64,000 nucleotides of DNA from the NCBI RefSeq assembly GCF_000350225.1, contig NW_005178710.1:73763-137762 (forward strand), in the 5' to 3' direction. Positions 10,459-22,767 of the stretch are shown piece after piece. Position 1 is the stretch's first letter; every line of letters starts with the position of its first letter. The translations under genes were made by a program, and so were the position numbers. Source of the DNA: Chondrus crispus. Its lineage: Eukaryota > Rhodophyta > Florideophyceae > Gigartinales > Gigartinaceae. The notes beneath the pieces were generated by a model. It saw only the letters and a program-made list of their open reading frames with translations, was not told where the DNA came from and ran no database searches.

Positions 10459-11526
10459 ATGCCCCGCGGGCCTGCTATTACCGACATTGAGCGCGGCCAG
10501 ATATTGGCGCTTCATGCAGAATGTGTATCATTTAGAGGCATTGCTGGCATTGTCAATCGTTCCGTTGGTGCTGTACAAGGTGTGGTTCGTCAAGGTTTTA
10601 AACATAGACACACAAGGCAATGGAGGGGAAACAAAAAATATCTGAGACACAGAGATGGGCAATCATCCGAATGGCCCTAAAGGGAGAAGAAAGTGCGAGA
10701 ACGATGCAGGCTGAGCTCAAACTACCCATTGGGCATAGACGTGTTCAGCAAATACTCAGCGCCGTACCCTACTTAAAGTATAAAAAATGATAACGGCACC
10801 ACAAATGACCCCTCTACACAAAGAAAATAGGGTGAAATGGTGCCGTAAGTTCATAAGCAAGGGTGAGCCATTTCGGAATTCTGTGGTGCTTAGCGATTAA
10901 AAAAGTTCAACGGTGATGGCCCTGGTGGCTTGGCATCCTACTGGCATGATTTACGCTCTAAAGAGCGCATGTTTTCTAAAAGACAAAATGGTGGGTTTTC
11001 GATCATGGTTTGGGGAGCCATTAGTCTTTGTGGAGTATCTCCGCTTATCTTTATGGACGGCAGACAAGATTCTATCAAGTATGTTGATGTTCTACGTAGT
11101 GGTTTGCTGCCGTTCGCCTCGGAGGTATTTGGTGAAGCGCAGCGTTAGTTTTATCAACAAGATAACGCACCGATTCATACGTCGCGTTTTACAAGGAGCT
11201 GGCTATCTGAGCTCGCCATTTCTACCCTACCGTGGCCTCCGAAGTCCCCAGACATGAACATTATTGAGAATGTCTGGGGTGTGATGGCTAGGATGGTTTA
11301 TGCCAGAGGTAAGCATTACCAGAATGTCCAAGATTTGAAGGTAGCTATCGAGGAAGCTTGGTCTACAGTAGGTTCTGAGCTTTTATTGACGCTTTACAAG
11401 AGTCTACCGCGTCGTATGCATGCGGTTATGGACGCGCGTGGTGGCGCACAAAGTATTAAAGACGTGTTTCTGTTTTGTGTCATATCAAATTTCCCGTATT
11501 TATATCAATTTCGTGTAGTTTTTTAA
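10459..11526 (+). pseudogene. Tc1-type transposase (DD34E), broken
   Basis: The ATG at 10459 starts an N-terminal helix-turn-helix region (residues about 8-45, ITDIERGQIL... then SVGAVQGVVRQG), which in the family binds the inverted repeats. The DDE catalytic domain follows in pieces: the first Asp lies in VVLSD near 10897, the second in QQDNAPIH near 11160, the Glu in NIIENVWG near 11265. Between the second Asp and the Glu there are 34 residues, the Tc1 spacing. The C-terminal part runs open to 11526. The frame is broken after about 74 codons (TAA at 10678-10680), changes again near 10785, has a TAA at the expected Glu of the SDEKKF motif with a frame change right after it (near 10900), and another stop (TAG) near 11146. 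Upstream sequence between the copia end and 10459 is transposon leader. It cannot make an active enzyme. Confidence 0.85.
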
Positions 11527-11652
11527 ACATAGGTCGACAACCGTGCTTGATATGGTGGTTTGGCGCTGACAGGTGTTAATATCGGCGCGTGCTTGCCCCG
11601 CATACGTGGCAACTTCGAGCAGACCCCACCAGAAGTGCTAGAATGTTTCTCG

Positions 11653-11684
11653 TCGATGGTGTATTTATTGCAGTTTCGCGCACT
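11653..11684 (-). repeat. right terminal inverted repeat of the Tc1/mariner element
   Basis: Complement of 5476-5509 over about 32 bp; it has one base fewer in the ACACC(C)ATCGA part and the outermost bases have diverged. Confidence 0.85.
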
Positions 11685-11689
11685 AGGTA

Positions 11690-13309
11690 GGTCAGTTCAA
11701 GTATACTGTTACAGTTTGATTTAATTCCGAACGGCACACGGGGGACTTTGGCCAGCATACATCCTAGTCCCAGACAGTGGCGGTCGAGGAAGCCGCCTGG
11801 CGCAAAGGACGCGGGATGAGGGACGTTGGGGGGTTCCGCGAAGACTCAGCGGGCGATATGGACGTTGACTACGGGCAGGCGGAGGCCTTGCGAGACAGGG
11901 AAACCGCCGCAAACGGGTGTAGGAGGTCGGTAGGCGCGGGAAATGGGGGACGGTTCAGGCCGCGCGGGTGGTATCAGGTGGAGGAGCAGGAAGAAATTAG
12001 TGCGTAGAGAGGAAGGCGGGGTGCGAACGAGAAGATAGCTTGGTCGGGGATACTGGGGAATCGACAGGGGAGGCGCGCGAACGGTAGGGGTCCTGGCCGG
12101 TGGCTTCTCCCGCCGACCCCCTGCGCGTCGCATGCAATCTGGGGCTCGCTCCCCATGCACCAGGGCTATAAGATAGGTACCGTAGGTAGAGAGGGAAGGT
12201 ACTAAAGACGCAAGAGGCGAACAGAGAGTAAACTTGAGGTGACTGCCATCAGGATTCGCGGCGCTTTTGGTCGGTGAGGTACGCGGCCTGGACTGGCCGC
12301 AACAATACTGTACTGTAGGTGCAGCATATCGACCCTGGTGTGTGGGGCATTCAATAACCCAATTGGCGTGTTTTTGAAGGAAACATGGGTCAAGGGATAA
12401 ATACAGTCATTGGTCCAATCGGGGTAAGGGTATTTGTTTAAAGATTTCGCGACAGACATGAGTCACCATTGGCAACATCTGCAGTATCATCATCGTCCTT
12501 TTCAATCTCTCCAATTTCAATAAGAAAATATGAGAATTCTTCCAAAAAATGGGCTGTAGCATCTTTTTACATGGACTCGAATCCGGGATAGTTTGGTGCA
12601 ATTGCTACTAGTGCCTATCCGACCAAGCTTTATCATAAAATAAAAATACGTGAAATTTATTTCTTTTCAACTTTGATAGCCGCGGTTTCTATTTTTGGTA
12701 GATTTACTTGTTTTAAATTTTCAGTTAAAAGTTGAACCGAGTATAAAGCCCTCAACACAATTTTTCCATACTACTGGTATAAAACTAGCTTCAAGAAAAT
12801 GCTTGCGGTAAGCCGACTTTTTCCTTTTGAACACGTTTATATGCATATAAATGCATCAACGAGTTGTTTTTCTCTGTAATCGACAAGCAACGCTTTACCT
12901 GTCCTGATGGGATTCTGGTTTCAAAAGCAGATGTGCAATCGCCAATTGGGTCGTCTAGCAAAAACAACTCTTGCTCTCACATGAGGACAATTTTTATGGT
13001 ACCTTTTAATGTTGACGTAGTTAATCATAAGTGGTAGAATGCGGTAAAGTGCTTTCGGGGAGTTGACACAAAATACCAAACAAGTATATCAAGAATATCA
13101 AAAAATAATTTTGCGTTCCGCTCCACTTTGCGTTCCCCAATCACCCGTTGTTTCAATATGACCGCTCGTTCATAGTCCCGTACTGTAACCGGAAATGTAG
13201 TCCATTTACGAGCAATTCTTGTGGCTTCCACCTCAGAATGCAAACATTTGCCTCGCAATGGAATCCCTAATGCGTGACCGGAGCAATCAATCTGATTCAG
13301 ACCATCTTT
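11690..13309. other. unassigned DNA, no gene recognised
   Basis: 11700-12200 is GC-rich with overlapping short frames on both strands and no recognisable family. 12200-13300 is AT-rich and closed in all frames beyond about 80 codons. I see nothing more in it. Confidence 0.4.
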
Positions 13310-13696
13310 AACGGCGTAAGCGCAGATCAGTTGACATTGATTGAAAGATGCAGCATCACACGACGCGAGTCATGCCTACATTCCTGTCAAGACACGTCCG
13401 TGATGGATGCAGAATAGGACAATCCCGGCTCACCGCTCTTTCCACTATTTGAGTGCGAAACAAATCAAGATCTCAATCTTATCGATTTTGTCACCGAGCA
13501 TGATGCACTTCCCGCAAATGCAATTTCAGTTTCTCAGGGAGTAATTTGGACTTCAAATGAAGCAATGGCCTATCTAGATTGCCCTATTACGAAAACAGTC
13601 TGCATGATGATTGGACAATCTGGTGATGTTTTCACATCCTGTAGTGCTCTCCTGACCTCTCTTTGTTTGATTTCTTTATCATTGTGTTTCCAATGA
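13310..13696 (+). pseudogene. possible coding relic, unrecognised
   Basis: One frame is open from 13310 to the TGA at 13694-13696 except for a single TAG near 13414. It has no ATG at its left end; a pyrimidine-poor cgcag lies near 13320. The residues (IDFVTEHDALPANAISVSQG and similar) have a protein-like mix with Cys and Met but match no family I know. It could be the last exon of a decayed gene, or chance. Confidence 0.2.
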
Positions 13697-13777
13697 AGCA
13701 TGTGGAATGACTCCTCTCGTCCCTAGGTTGGGTGAGAGGCAGAGGTCATTGCCGAGGGAGCACGCGATGCGGACGCG

Positions 13778-14397
13778 TGTAGTATAACTACAAAAGAATT
13801 AGATTAGAAATTGGATCCGGCTCTGTAAGGCACGAACCTTACAGACAGCCGGTACCACACGTGTACGGGGGCACGCGCCCCCACGTGTACTATACGTGTA
13901 CGACACGTATACAGTCAGCCCCGTCGGCTGACAGTGCCGACTACAGTAGTGCCACATAGTACAGTACGTACTGTACTAAGTTACGATAGAATAATTGTAC
14001 ATTAAATAACGGGTCGGACCGGCGGCGGCGAAGGGGGACAAACACGGACTTGTCCACAACCTACCGCCTAGGTCTGACTTCCAGCTTATCCTAAGGAAGC
14101 TTCCGTTAGCTACCTTAAGGCGAGACCGAGCGCGGGTAGAGGACGCGCGAGCACGCGAGTGAGCCTAGATCCATCTCCGCCCGTCAGCGCTGGAATGTAA
14201 CCCAGCGCTGCTCCGGGGCGTCGAGGCGTAGATCGGCCCGCGCGTGTGGCCGTCCTCCCCCCGATCCCGCTCTATCACGCTACCCGGGCCCGTGTTCCGG
14301 TTTCGTTAGCTGGTCCCACTTCCCCCGTGTTCTCGTACGTACCGGTCTTCCAGGACTAAGCATACACCCCTATCGGTTTAGGGGTATTTATGCTACA
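13778..14397 (+). repeat. alpha-family LTR copy A (620 bp)
   Basis: Starts TGTAGTATAAC and ends TTTATGCTACA, the same ends as the solo LTR at 22084-22767 and the related one at 45000-45638. It contains hairpins at 13823-13844, 13914-13932 and a perfect 22-bp palindrome at 13957-13978. A short box directly downstream (gtctctcgac, 14401-14410) is the presumed primer-site region. Confidence 0.85.
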
Positions 14398-16798
14398 GTG
14401 GTCTCTCGACCTAGAAGACCCCGAGATCTTTCCGAGAAGACTTTCCTTTTCCTCCGCGTCCGTACGCGTCGAGATGAGTCAAGAATCGCCCCCTCGATCC
14501 GCTCCGAACCGGCGGATTCGAGGGCTTCCGCTATGCACGCCCCATCACTGCCGTTCGGCGACGGCGACGCAGGTCTCCGAGACCGCGAACCGGTGCCCGA
14601 GTCCGCCGAAGGACAAGCGGCAGCGATGTTCGACCGCATTGCAGACTACATCGAGGAAGTCCGTACTTTCCTCCGCATCGACGTTACGGACGCCCTCTAC
14701 TCGCGCTGCATGGACGAGCTCCGATCCATCCGCGAGGGGAGGTTCGACCGCGTCACCCAGTCGCTAGAGAATCTCCGAGCACTGGTTGACCAGTTGCAAT
14801 CGCGACTAGTGCTCGTCGAAGACTCGCGTCTCGAGAACCCCGCTACGAATGGGGAAGGTCGTCCCGCGAGGCCGACCTCGTCGAGACATCTTGACGCTCG
14901 TCAATCCCCCTCGCCGGAGCAACTTGGTGCCTTCGCGCACCTCACCGCTGAGCTGGAGTCCACGCGGCAGCGTGCCCGTGACCTGGAACGTACCATGGCC
15001 GCAAGGCTGCCCGGTGCCCCCATGAGAGAGAGGGCCCGGTGGTGCTGTACCTCCGGACGCTGCCGCCCCGCAAGGATGGCGCCCAAATGTGGCCAACCCC
15101 AGTCGGGACGCAGGAGAAAGACGACCTCCGATGGACCCCAACGTCGCGTCCGAGTCCCAAGCTCTGCCACATGCCCCCGGAAACATGTGGCAGACGGGAC
15201 GGGTGCGGTATCGTAACGACCCGGATCGTGGAGTAGCCGCTCGCAGATCCGGAGAACCCCTGTTCTCCGTCGATCCCCGCTGGGGCGGCCACCCGCCGGT
15301 GGACCACACCGCGCGACCCGGTCCGGTAGACGTCCGTACGCTACCCGTTACCCCGTTCGGAACGCTGGGTCCCGCTGAACCCGGACTCGAGCCGGTACAT
15401 ACGATGATACAAGAGTTCAGAGCCGTCGCTGACTATCGTATGTACCGCTTGGATAACACCTCGAGGATCGTTACTTCGGGTGATGCGGGACAGATTGCGA
15501 AGTACGTACAACGCTGTCGTGGGATCCGTCCCACGATGCGTAGCTTCGACGGTACGGACCAGATCCAGCTGCTGCCGTTCTTGAAAGATATCCGGATAAC
15601 CTTCAACTCGCAACACCTGACGGAAGGTGTTGCCGTACGAGTCCTAGCGCACTTCTTAGAGCGCGACGCGCCTGTATACGAGTTATACGATGCGTGGCCT
15701 CCGCGCCGGCCAGCTCCACGACGACGTGAGCTGGCCGGGGCTCGTAAATCAATTCTTGAAACGCTACCTCACGGACGACGTGTTAGGTGAAGCGTACGAC
15801 GCTGTCGCTACGGCGCGACAGAAACGTCACGAAACGGAGAGCACCTTTGCGGACCGGTTAGAAACTGCCGCGTTCCGGTCCACGGCAGTGTTCTCCGAAC
15901 AGTCCCTCGCGCACTACTTCGTGCGGGGACTCGCACCGGCGACCCGTGCCGCAGTTTCCGAGACCGTCCAGCGGCTGCCAAGCAGCCAGAAGACCGATCT
16001 ACCCACCATCCGCCGCATCGCCACGGCGGAAGGGACTACGTACCGCGCTCGGCGCGGTTTACCTCTGCCGGACCCGAAACCGGCAGGGAAGGCTGGCAGG
16101 ACTACGAAATCTGCCGCAACAAGTTCGTCCGCTTCGGCCCTCCGTATGGAGGAGGATGAGTGACAGGCTGACCCTGTCCTCATTACGCAAGGAACGGGGT
16201 CCGTAGGAGGACGACCTCCCACGCCGATGTCGACCGGAACGACATCGAGTTACGCGACCGCCTTCGCGCACACTCCAAGAGTGGCAAGGGGTACGGACCC
16301 CGGGTCGCAGAGCTCGACATATCGAACCGAGATGCAGGAGGCGGAGCCCCTCGCGTGCCCCTCCCCACCGATGAGGAAGCCCGTCACGCGGCAACTTTCG
16401 CCTCAGCGGACGGCAGCGCGTACGTATGCTGGCTATGCCGTACGTACGGACACGCCATGTACGCCTGTCCGTTCCTGTCGCCGGAACAACGTATGTTCAC
16501 GGCGCACAGGAACTACCGCTACCAGATGGAGACGCGCCCCGGTTCGCGTAACCTCCTCCGGCAGTCGGTCGGCGAGGGCCGTCCCCGCGTCAAGGTTCCC
16601 CGAATCGTTCGGGTGGCGGCGCATGCTTCGCCCCACGTGGAGGTGGGTATCGCCGTAACGAACTCGATCGTCATGATCGACCCGATTACCGCCAGGCGGA
16701 CACAAGGTATCCCCGTCAAGGAAGCGGAGGGGACCGAGACCGTTCTCGGTTACCTCAGCAGGTACATAATGCGATCATGTACCTGCAAGATTGAGTAG
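14398..16798 (+). pseudogene. alpha-family gag with zinc knuckle
   Basis: Successive open blocks encode a coiled-coil-like N-terminal part, a retrotransposon gag domain (about 15540-15990, with FDGTDQIQ... and FVRGLAPATRA, as in Ty3 gag) and a CX2CX3GHX4C zinc knuckle near 16430-16470 (CWLCRTYGHAMYAC). In the family gag forms the particle and binds RNA. Blocks lie in different frames. Confidence 0.7.
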
Positions 16799-16862
16799 AG
16801 GATCCACGTCCCCTACCCATGGAGGGGCACGAAGGAGAGCCGGTTCTCCCTGTCCCCCATAT

Positions 16863-16886
16863 CCTGCGACGTCCGGACGTCGCAGG
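16863..16886. repeat. perfect 24-bp palindrome
   Basis: cctgcgacgtcc followed at once by its complement ggacgtcgcagg. It lies downstream of the alpha gag knuckle. Confidence 0.8.
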
Positions 16887-17187
16887 TCAAGGTCTAGAAG
16901 TACCCGAATAATTCGCCGACGAGGTAGTGCCGCAGTGGGTAAGACGTCCCGACCCACGCGGCCGAGGACCGGAAGAAGACCTGGCCGCCGATTGCCAGGA
17001 AGGTAGCTCCGATAGCACCGGTAGTTCGAAAAAAGAGTAAAGACGGTTACGTCCACGCCGTCGCGTGAGCCGTCTTGTCCCCACGACCCCGACCGGTCCC
17101 CACGTGCTCGCCTAGGTCACGGGGGGTATTGTCCGATAATACACCCCTCGCCACCGGAAGCGAGCACGGTAGCCCCTGCAATGCCGA

Positions 17188-18296
17188 TGTAGTGCACCGT
17201 GCCTGTCAGGCCGGAACCAGGGTCCAACGGTCCAGCAACAACACAACCAACAAACAACAACCAACAAGATTTGCCGACGGCACAGCCCTACGGAGTGTCC
17301 GAGTCTCCCTTTCCCTTTAAGTGGGTTTGCGGCACACAGTAGCTCAAATCCCTGATAGGGGGGGCAAAAGGAAGATGCTCGGCCCGGGATGAATGGTGGT
17401 AGAGTCTTGTACAGGCAGCTGCTCGGTGAGTTCGGGCGGTGATTAAGAAGCCGGGCGCGATGGGTCGTAAAGCCAATGCTCGCTGAGCGCCTGGTACACC
17501 TTATACCCTTGATAAGGTCTTCGACGGGGGCGTCGCAACGCAGCCCGACGGTAATTAGCAAACACGTAGCAGCGCTACACCTCCGTACTGCCCGATGGCA
17601 AAGTATCGACACCGGAACGGTCGCAACCTGTATCCGATAGAACCAACACTGTCCTGTATACACAACAGGGCCTTCGAGAGAGACGTCGTCGCAACAGCCT
17701 CCGTCGGGGGACGTAAAAAAGTAGCAGCGCCACACCCACGTGTCGCCCGATGGATAAGACACCTACACCGGTCCGGTCGCAACCAAAGCCGATGGCACCA
17801 ACAACAAACAAAAGAACCAACACAAGAGCCCGATGACTCCAGTCGTCACAATGCGGATCGCAATCAGGCACCGTGGAACCAACACAAGGTAAGGGGATGG
17901 AAATAGAGATAGAGATAGAAAAGGATAGGTGAAATAAAGGAAAAGGAAAGGGAACCCCCGAGTGCAAAGGATAACGTAATCTGTGATAAAAGGGAGCGTT
18001 TTGGGAAAGACGGACTTCGACCAAGGTGATATTCAACTCTGGCAACTCGGGTTACCTTTACTGACTTGGTGGTCAGAGGGCTAAGGTATATATCGCCCCG
18101 CCGGAGCCACTACAGTAGCTCTCAGCGCTAGATCCTAGATGTAATCTAATGTTAAATAACTAATATGCAACTAATTAAAATTAATGATTAAAATAATAAA
18201 GTGAAATAATTTTCACTTGTCACTCCCTCAATTTGTCATACCCCTCAATTCATTTTCTTTTCACTCCCTCACGGTGCAGCCGATTATTGCACTACA
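17188..18296 (-). repeat. beta-family LTR copy B (1,109 bp)
   Basis: In + orientation it starts TGTAGTGCACC and ends TTATTGCACTACA; ends and overall order match the LTR at 29940-30995 at roughly 65-70% identity. Directly to its right is a purine-rich run on the minus strand (AGAAAGGGGATA), so it is placed as the 3' LTR of a minus-strand element lying to the right. Its outer flank (gccga) does not match the outer flank of the other beta LTR (aattc) or its own right flank (tatcc). It holds an internal duplication: gtagcagcgctacac near 17567 and gtagcagcgccacac near 17721 begin two related units. Confidence 0.8.
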
Positions 18297-21200
18297 TATC
18301 CCCTTTCTGAGGGCTCTTGCACGCCTCTCAGCCATCGTATAATCTCCTCGCCATCCCTCTCATAACCCTACACTGCTGTGTCCGGTAGTCGGTGAAAGTG
18401 CAAGAGCAAGACGAACCTCATGTTTCTTTCATCCCCGAGCCATACGAGTGTAGGTACCAAACGCAAGCGCTACGGCGTGGGCTTTCTTCTACTTCCTACG
18501 ACCCTCTAAGTCTTCCTTCCATCCCTCGATTACCCCCTGATTCCCAACATGCTGGCCCCGCTGGCCACATCGGTTCCGATCCTAACGCTCCGTCCTCGCG
18601 TCGATACCCTGCTGCGTCGGAGCTCCACGATAAGGCCATGCGCCTTAATCCTGTGCTTTTTGCTTCCGCTAAATGGTTCTCTGTGATCGGTGTTTGTTTA
18701 TCGCACATTGCTCCGTGCTCACGGAATAAACGAGGGGGCTCTTCGAGGAGCGTCCCTCACTGACCTGCGCGTACTGGCGCAGCTTGTCGTCTCACTTCCG
18801 AAGGAAAAAATCCTTGGGTGAATCGTCCCATTGACCCATTGCCGATGGTCGCGTCCTGCCGATCCATGTTCGGATCATTGTCCTCTGAGGGTGTCTTCTC
18901 ATCGTCGACACTTCCCTTCATTTCACCGAAAATAGAATGCATTCCCTTTTCCTATCAACTTCCTCCTCTTTTTGCTCATGCGCCCCCGACACTGCGGTCG
19001 CATTCTGCTTCATTTCCTTATAAGGAAATGAAGGAGGAATATATTCCTCCTCTCTCTTTTTTCATTCAAGTTTTTCCTCCTCTTTACTGGAACCTATGGC
19101 TCGGCCTTCCCTTCTCTCCGATCAGTTCAACGAGTGTCCTCCTGCAATATGGGAGCGGTAGCTCTCTTCCCTCGAGAAACCCCCCTTTTTTAGCGAAGTC
19201 GCATCCGCAATACCTTGGGTTTCCATTTGTTCATCGCGCACGGCTAAGCGCAAAGCTATAAAAGTGGAGACCCAACTGATTCGGCTCGAACCAAAGGGAG
19301 TTGGTCGAGGCGTCTAGTGTCCATGTTCCTCCTCACTTCGGACATCTCAAACGTGTGTCTAGACGGCTCCCTGCTTGTCTTGTTGAGTTTTAAGACTATC
19401 TTCGCGGCCGTTTTGAGCATTGGTCAAAAATATACGTCCTTTCTCGCCCGTGCCCAGATCTGTTCGGAAATTTCCTCCCCTTTTCCATCTCTTCGCGACG
19501 CTTCGTAGGGCTCCGAGGATGTCCTCAATATTTTCTCCCTATAGCGCCGCTGTTATCCCTTGGACAGCAAGGTTCTGTGGGCCATGCAATCGCTCTTCGT
19601 TCCACCTGGTCTCTCCCTCTTATGTTCGTTGCGGCCCGTCTTGTGCGCATTTGCACGCGATGACAAGTATCCGTGTCGGATCTCTCTCTCTGCTGAAATC
19701 CACTGTCTGAACCAACCATTCCGTTTTAGCCCTTCACGGCTTGCGGGGGGGTTCATCTCCTCCCTACCATGAAGACTTTGCTTCTGTTTCTCGAATTTAT
19801 TCTAGCGGTTACTCGCTTGTCTTGGTCGTCAGGTCTCTCTCCTGACGTTCGTCCGAATGAGGGCATACTGTCTGGCACAGTTCGTGCCGTGCAATTTGAG
19901 TTACGGCTGGAAGTTCCCCCTTTTGAATTCGCATGCGACCTGCCTTCACCTTGATAAATTGAAAGATTCAACTTCGGCGATTTCTTTACCTCATTGAAAG
20001 GCGCCCTTCTCTCTGCGGAAGAATCCGCGTATCCTCTCTCATCCCCTTCTTTCTTTTCAGCCTTAAATCACATTCTACCGTAGTGATAACTTCTCCGTTC
20101 GTAGCGTCTTGTGACGCTAGGTAAAATGAGTTCTATTGATCCCCTGAGGGGGGGTCCCCTCTGACAGCGAATTCCAAAGCCTTCAGACGTCCTTCTTTCC
20201 ATTCAGATCATCATTCAGTTCCCTCTGTCCTGTGGCACTGGGTTCAGAGGCCGAGTCGCAAAGTTTCGTGTCTGCGCATTTTTGCTAGCGGGTGGAACGC
20301 CTTGGTGGCGACTCTCTAGTACTAGCCAGTCCGACACTCTGGTTGAGGTCATCTACCAAATATGCTGGCGAGCGTGCGATTCTCCGGACGTCTCTGAAAA
20401 TGTCGATCCGGTTCCCGTAGTGGGGTAGGGCACCACTCCGCAGCTCTTCGTCCACCTGTCACGCGGCTAACGCGCCCTCGGATCGGGATGAAACGTCTTG
20501 TGTCGTGACCGTCCTTTCTTCCATTCTTCTCGGTTACTTTTCTCCTCGGCCTTCGCTAATTCTTGTGGACTTGCGTTTCGGCGTACGTGATTCGGGGCCT
20601 TGTTCCTGTATGACCGAACAAAATACAAACAAATCAAAAAAACAGAAAAAGGAACGAAACGACTTAAAACATTAACAATGGGTCGCTATGAATCGGGGGG
20701 GTTTTGAATTGCTAGGGCGAGCGTGTGGGAGCCACGAGACGCAGTTGTCCTGAGAACTCCCTAATACGTCCTCATGGCGGCGGTTCCCCCTCTCGGCGGG
20801 CATCGTCTTCTCAGTTTGTCGGGACGTAGTCAGGGCCTCTGAAACGGGTCCGGCGACGTCATGGCGTTGCGCTCCGGGCGGCGCCTTGCGCAGTGGTGGG
20901 GGACGGTGTCTCCGGGCGGCTTCGGGAACTTGGGCCTTTAGCCAACAACCACTTCGCGTACGTCCAACAAGTACGCTAGCCACCCATTTTTTGATTAAAA
21001 TTTCGCAGACTGATCGATGTTCACTTTTCGACTCTTGCCACTTGTCCAGCGGATTTCCACGTATTTTCGCCTTTTTGATCAATCCACGCCTTACGAGGGC
21101 GGACCGCTAATCCAAGCGTCGCTTCACGTGCACGCGATACCGCGCGCGATCGTACCCAAGGGGGTATATTGATTCAGACTGAGACTACAGTGATTTTTCC

Positions 21201-22083
21201 ATGTCTCGGCACCAAGTCAATGAGGCTCTCCGTCTCCCAGTCATTTCCCATCTCTCTCCGAAACCCCAACACTGTACAGCTCTCTTCTCTCTCTCTTCTC
21301 ACTCTCTTCTCAGATCGTCGTACGCACAACGACAAAACATTGATTCTCATGGACGAGTCGCTGGGCAGTGCACTCAAGCACGCAACGCTCCTCATATATG
21401 TTGTCGTCGATAACGCTTCGCCTTCAGAGATTCCGATTGCCCCTGTCCCCTGGCGTGAGTCCTCCATCTCCTCCTTCCTGTTTGCCCCTCGATGTTACAC
21501 AGACCTCCTCCTTCCCAACTGGAGGTCCCACCGCACACCAAAAAAGACTGAATAACGCGTAGCCTCCTCATCCTTTCTCCCTCCAACGCCCGGCGGTAGA
21601 TCATTTCCACCGACCTACAGTTCCTCTGATCCTCGAGTAGCCCGGGAAGCGAACCGTTTCCTTTCGCTCTTTCAGTATGTTGTCATAAGGGCGTTTCGCT
21701 GCTAGTATCTATAACCTTTCTGCCGACGCATTCTCCGCAACATGAGCGTCCCTCTATATCTTTTCCCAGGTAGAATCCATCCCAGGGATCATCGTCTCTC
21801 CAAGTTCGTCCCCTGAGTCTCACGATTCCCTCATCAACTCTCTTTTCTTCCTCTCGATCATAGTCCTCCTTCGAGGCCCTTAAAGGGCCTCGATCTCTCA
21901 CGGCATTCTTCGTGCTGTGCCCTTCTGACCGCAATTGGTCGCTAAGTTGTATATTAAACAAACACTACCATATTGTCACCAAGCGTTGACTTATCATTTC
22001 TTTTTCTATGGGCAGTGAGCTGGGTTCCTCGTCTCTTGTCCATCAACTACCCAGAGTCTCTGCTTCAAAGGGTGTCACCCTCC
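18297..22083. other. interior of a beta-family element, no coding domain recognised
   Basis: 3.8 kb between LTR B and a solo LTR. It is C/T-rich on the + strand and has several + strand frames of 95-150 codons (for example 18392-18763, 18818-19261, 21169-21555) with no family I know. A stretch of A-rich sequence near 20610-20680 resembles one at 22960-23030. In Gypsy-3 an interval of similar length between chromodomain and 3' LTR also holds frames opposite to pol, so this may be the corresponding, decayed interval. No pol domain is visible. Confidence 0.35.
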
Positions 22084-22767
22084 TGTAGCATAAACACCCC
22101 CAGCGATAGGGGTGTATGCGCAGTTCGATCGAGACCCTTGTCGATCGGGAAGACGGGGGTGAAGCGGGACACCAGCTAACGGCACCAGGCAGCGAGCCCG
22201 GGTAGCGTGGTAGAGCGGGAACGGGGAGGACGCCAGTACGCGCGAGCGGTTCGACGCCTCGACGCCCGGGCGCGGTACTGGGTAACGATCCAGTACCGAC
22301 GGGCGGAGGCGGAGCCGGCTCGTGGGCGTACCGCGCGCGTCCTCAACCCGCGCTCGGTGCCGCTCTAAGGTAGTTAGCGAACGCTACCTTAGAATAAGCG
22401 GGAAGTCGGACCTTGACGGTCGGGGGGTGACAAGTCCGTGCTTGTCCTCCTCCACCGCCGCCGGTCCGCTCCATATTTAATATACAAAACAATCTATAAC
22501 ACTACAGTACCGAAGTACTGTAATGGACTACTGTAGTACAGATCGGACCGTACTGCAATACTGTCAGCCATCGTGGCTGACAGTACACGTGTGTGTGCGC
22601 GCGTCCGTCCGGCGCGGTACACTTGTACATGTGGGCACACGTGCGCCCTGTACCCGAGGGGTACACGTGGCCACGCGCGGTAGTACTGTAGAGCATCGGG
22701 TTCTACAGTATTGGATCCTGTTGTTGATCTAATCTAACTAAAAAGCCCCAGGGGGGGTTATACTACA
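22084..22767 (-). mobile_element. solo LTR, alpha family copy C (684 bp)
   Basis: On the minus strand it runs from TGTAGTATAACC to TTTATGCTACA. It is flanked by the 5-bp direct repeat cctcc (22079-22083 and 22768-22772). No internal region is attached, so it is a solo LTR left by recombination between the two LTRs of a former insertion. Hairpins: 22503-22522 (with a UUCG-type loop on the minus strand), 22561-22583, 22686-22708. Confidence 0.9.

Larger units (their letters stand above)
5474..11689 (+). mobile_element. Tc1/mariner DNA transposon, split by a copia element
   Basis: The ends carry inverted repeats: 5476-5509 (cagtgcgcgaaactgcaata...) and the complement at 11653-11684, matching over about 32 bp with one indel. 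The left end follows a TA (5474-5475), as expected for this superfamily; at the right end a TA is found a few bases out (11688-11689), so that boundary is good to about 5 bp. Without the copia insertion and its duplicated target (about 4,648 bp) the transposon is about 1.57 kb, the usual Tc1 size. It encodes one transposase, now broken (see its own entry). The copia insertion sits in the left part, upstream of the transposase, so the transposon was here first. Confidence 0.85.
13778..17187 (+). mobile_element. alpha-family LTR retrotransposon, 5' part only (LTR plus gag)
   Basis: A complete 5' LTR is followed by a leader and a gag region with a zinc knuckle; protease and RT are not found. At 17187 the element stops at the edge of a beta-family LTR, so its right half is missing or displaced. 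The gag is in several frames; it is broken, with at least three breaks. The family is Ty3/gypsy by gag type and by sharing a primer-site motif with Gypsy-1. Confidence 0.7.

Noticed and set aside
12560-12600. gactcgaatccggg, similar to a tRNA T arm
   Set aside because: No matching D arm, anticodon arm or acceptor stem on either strand.
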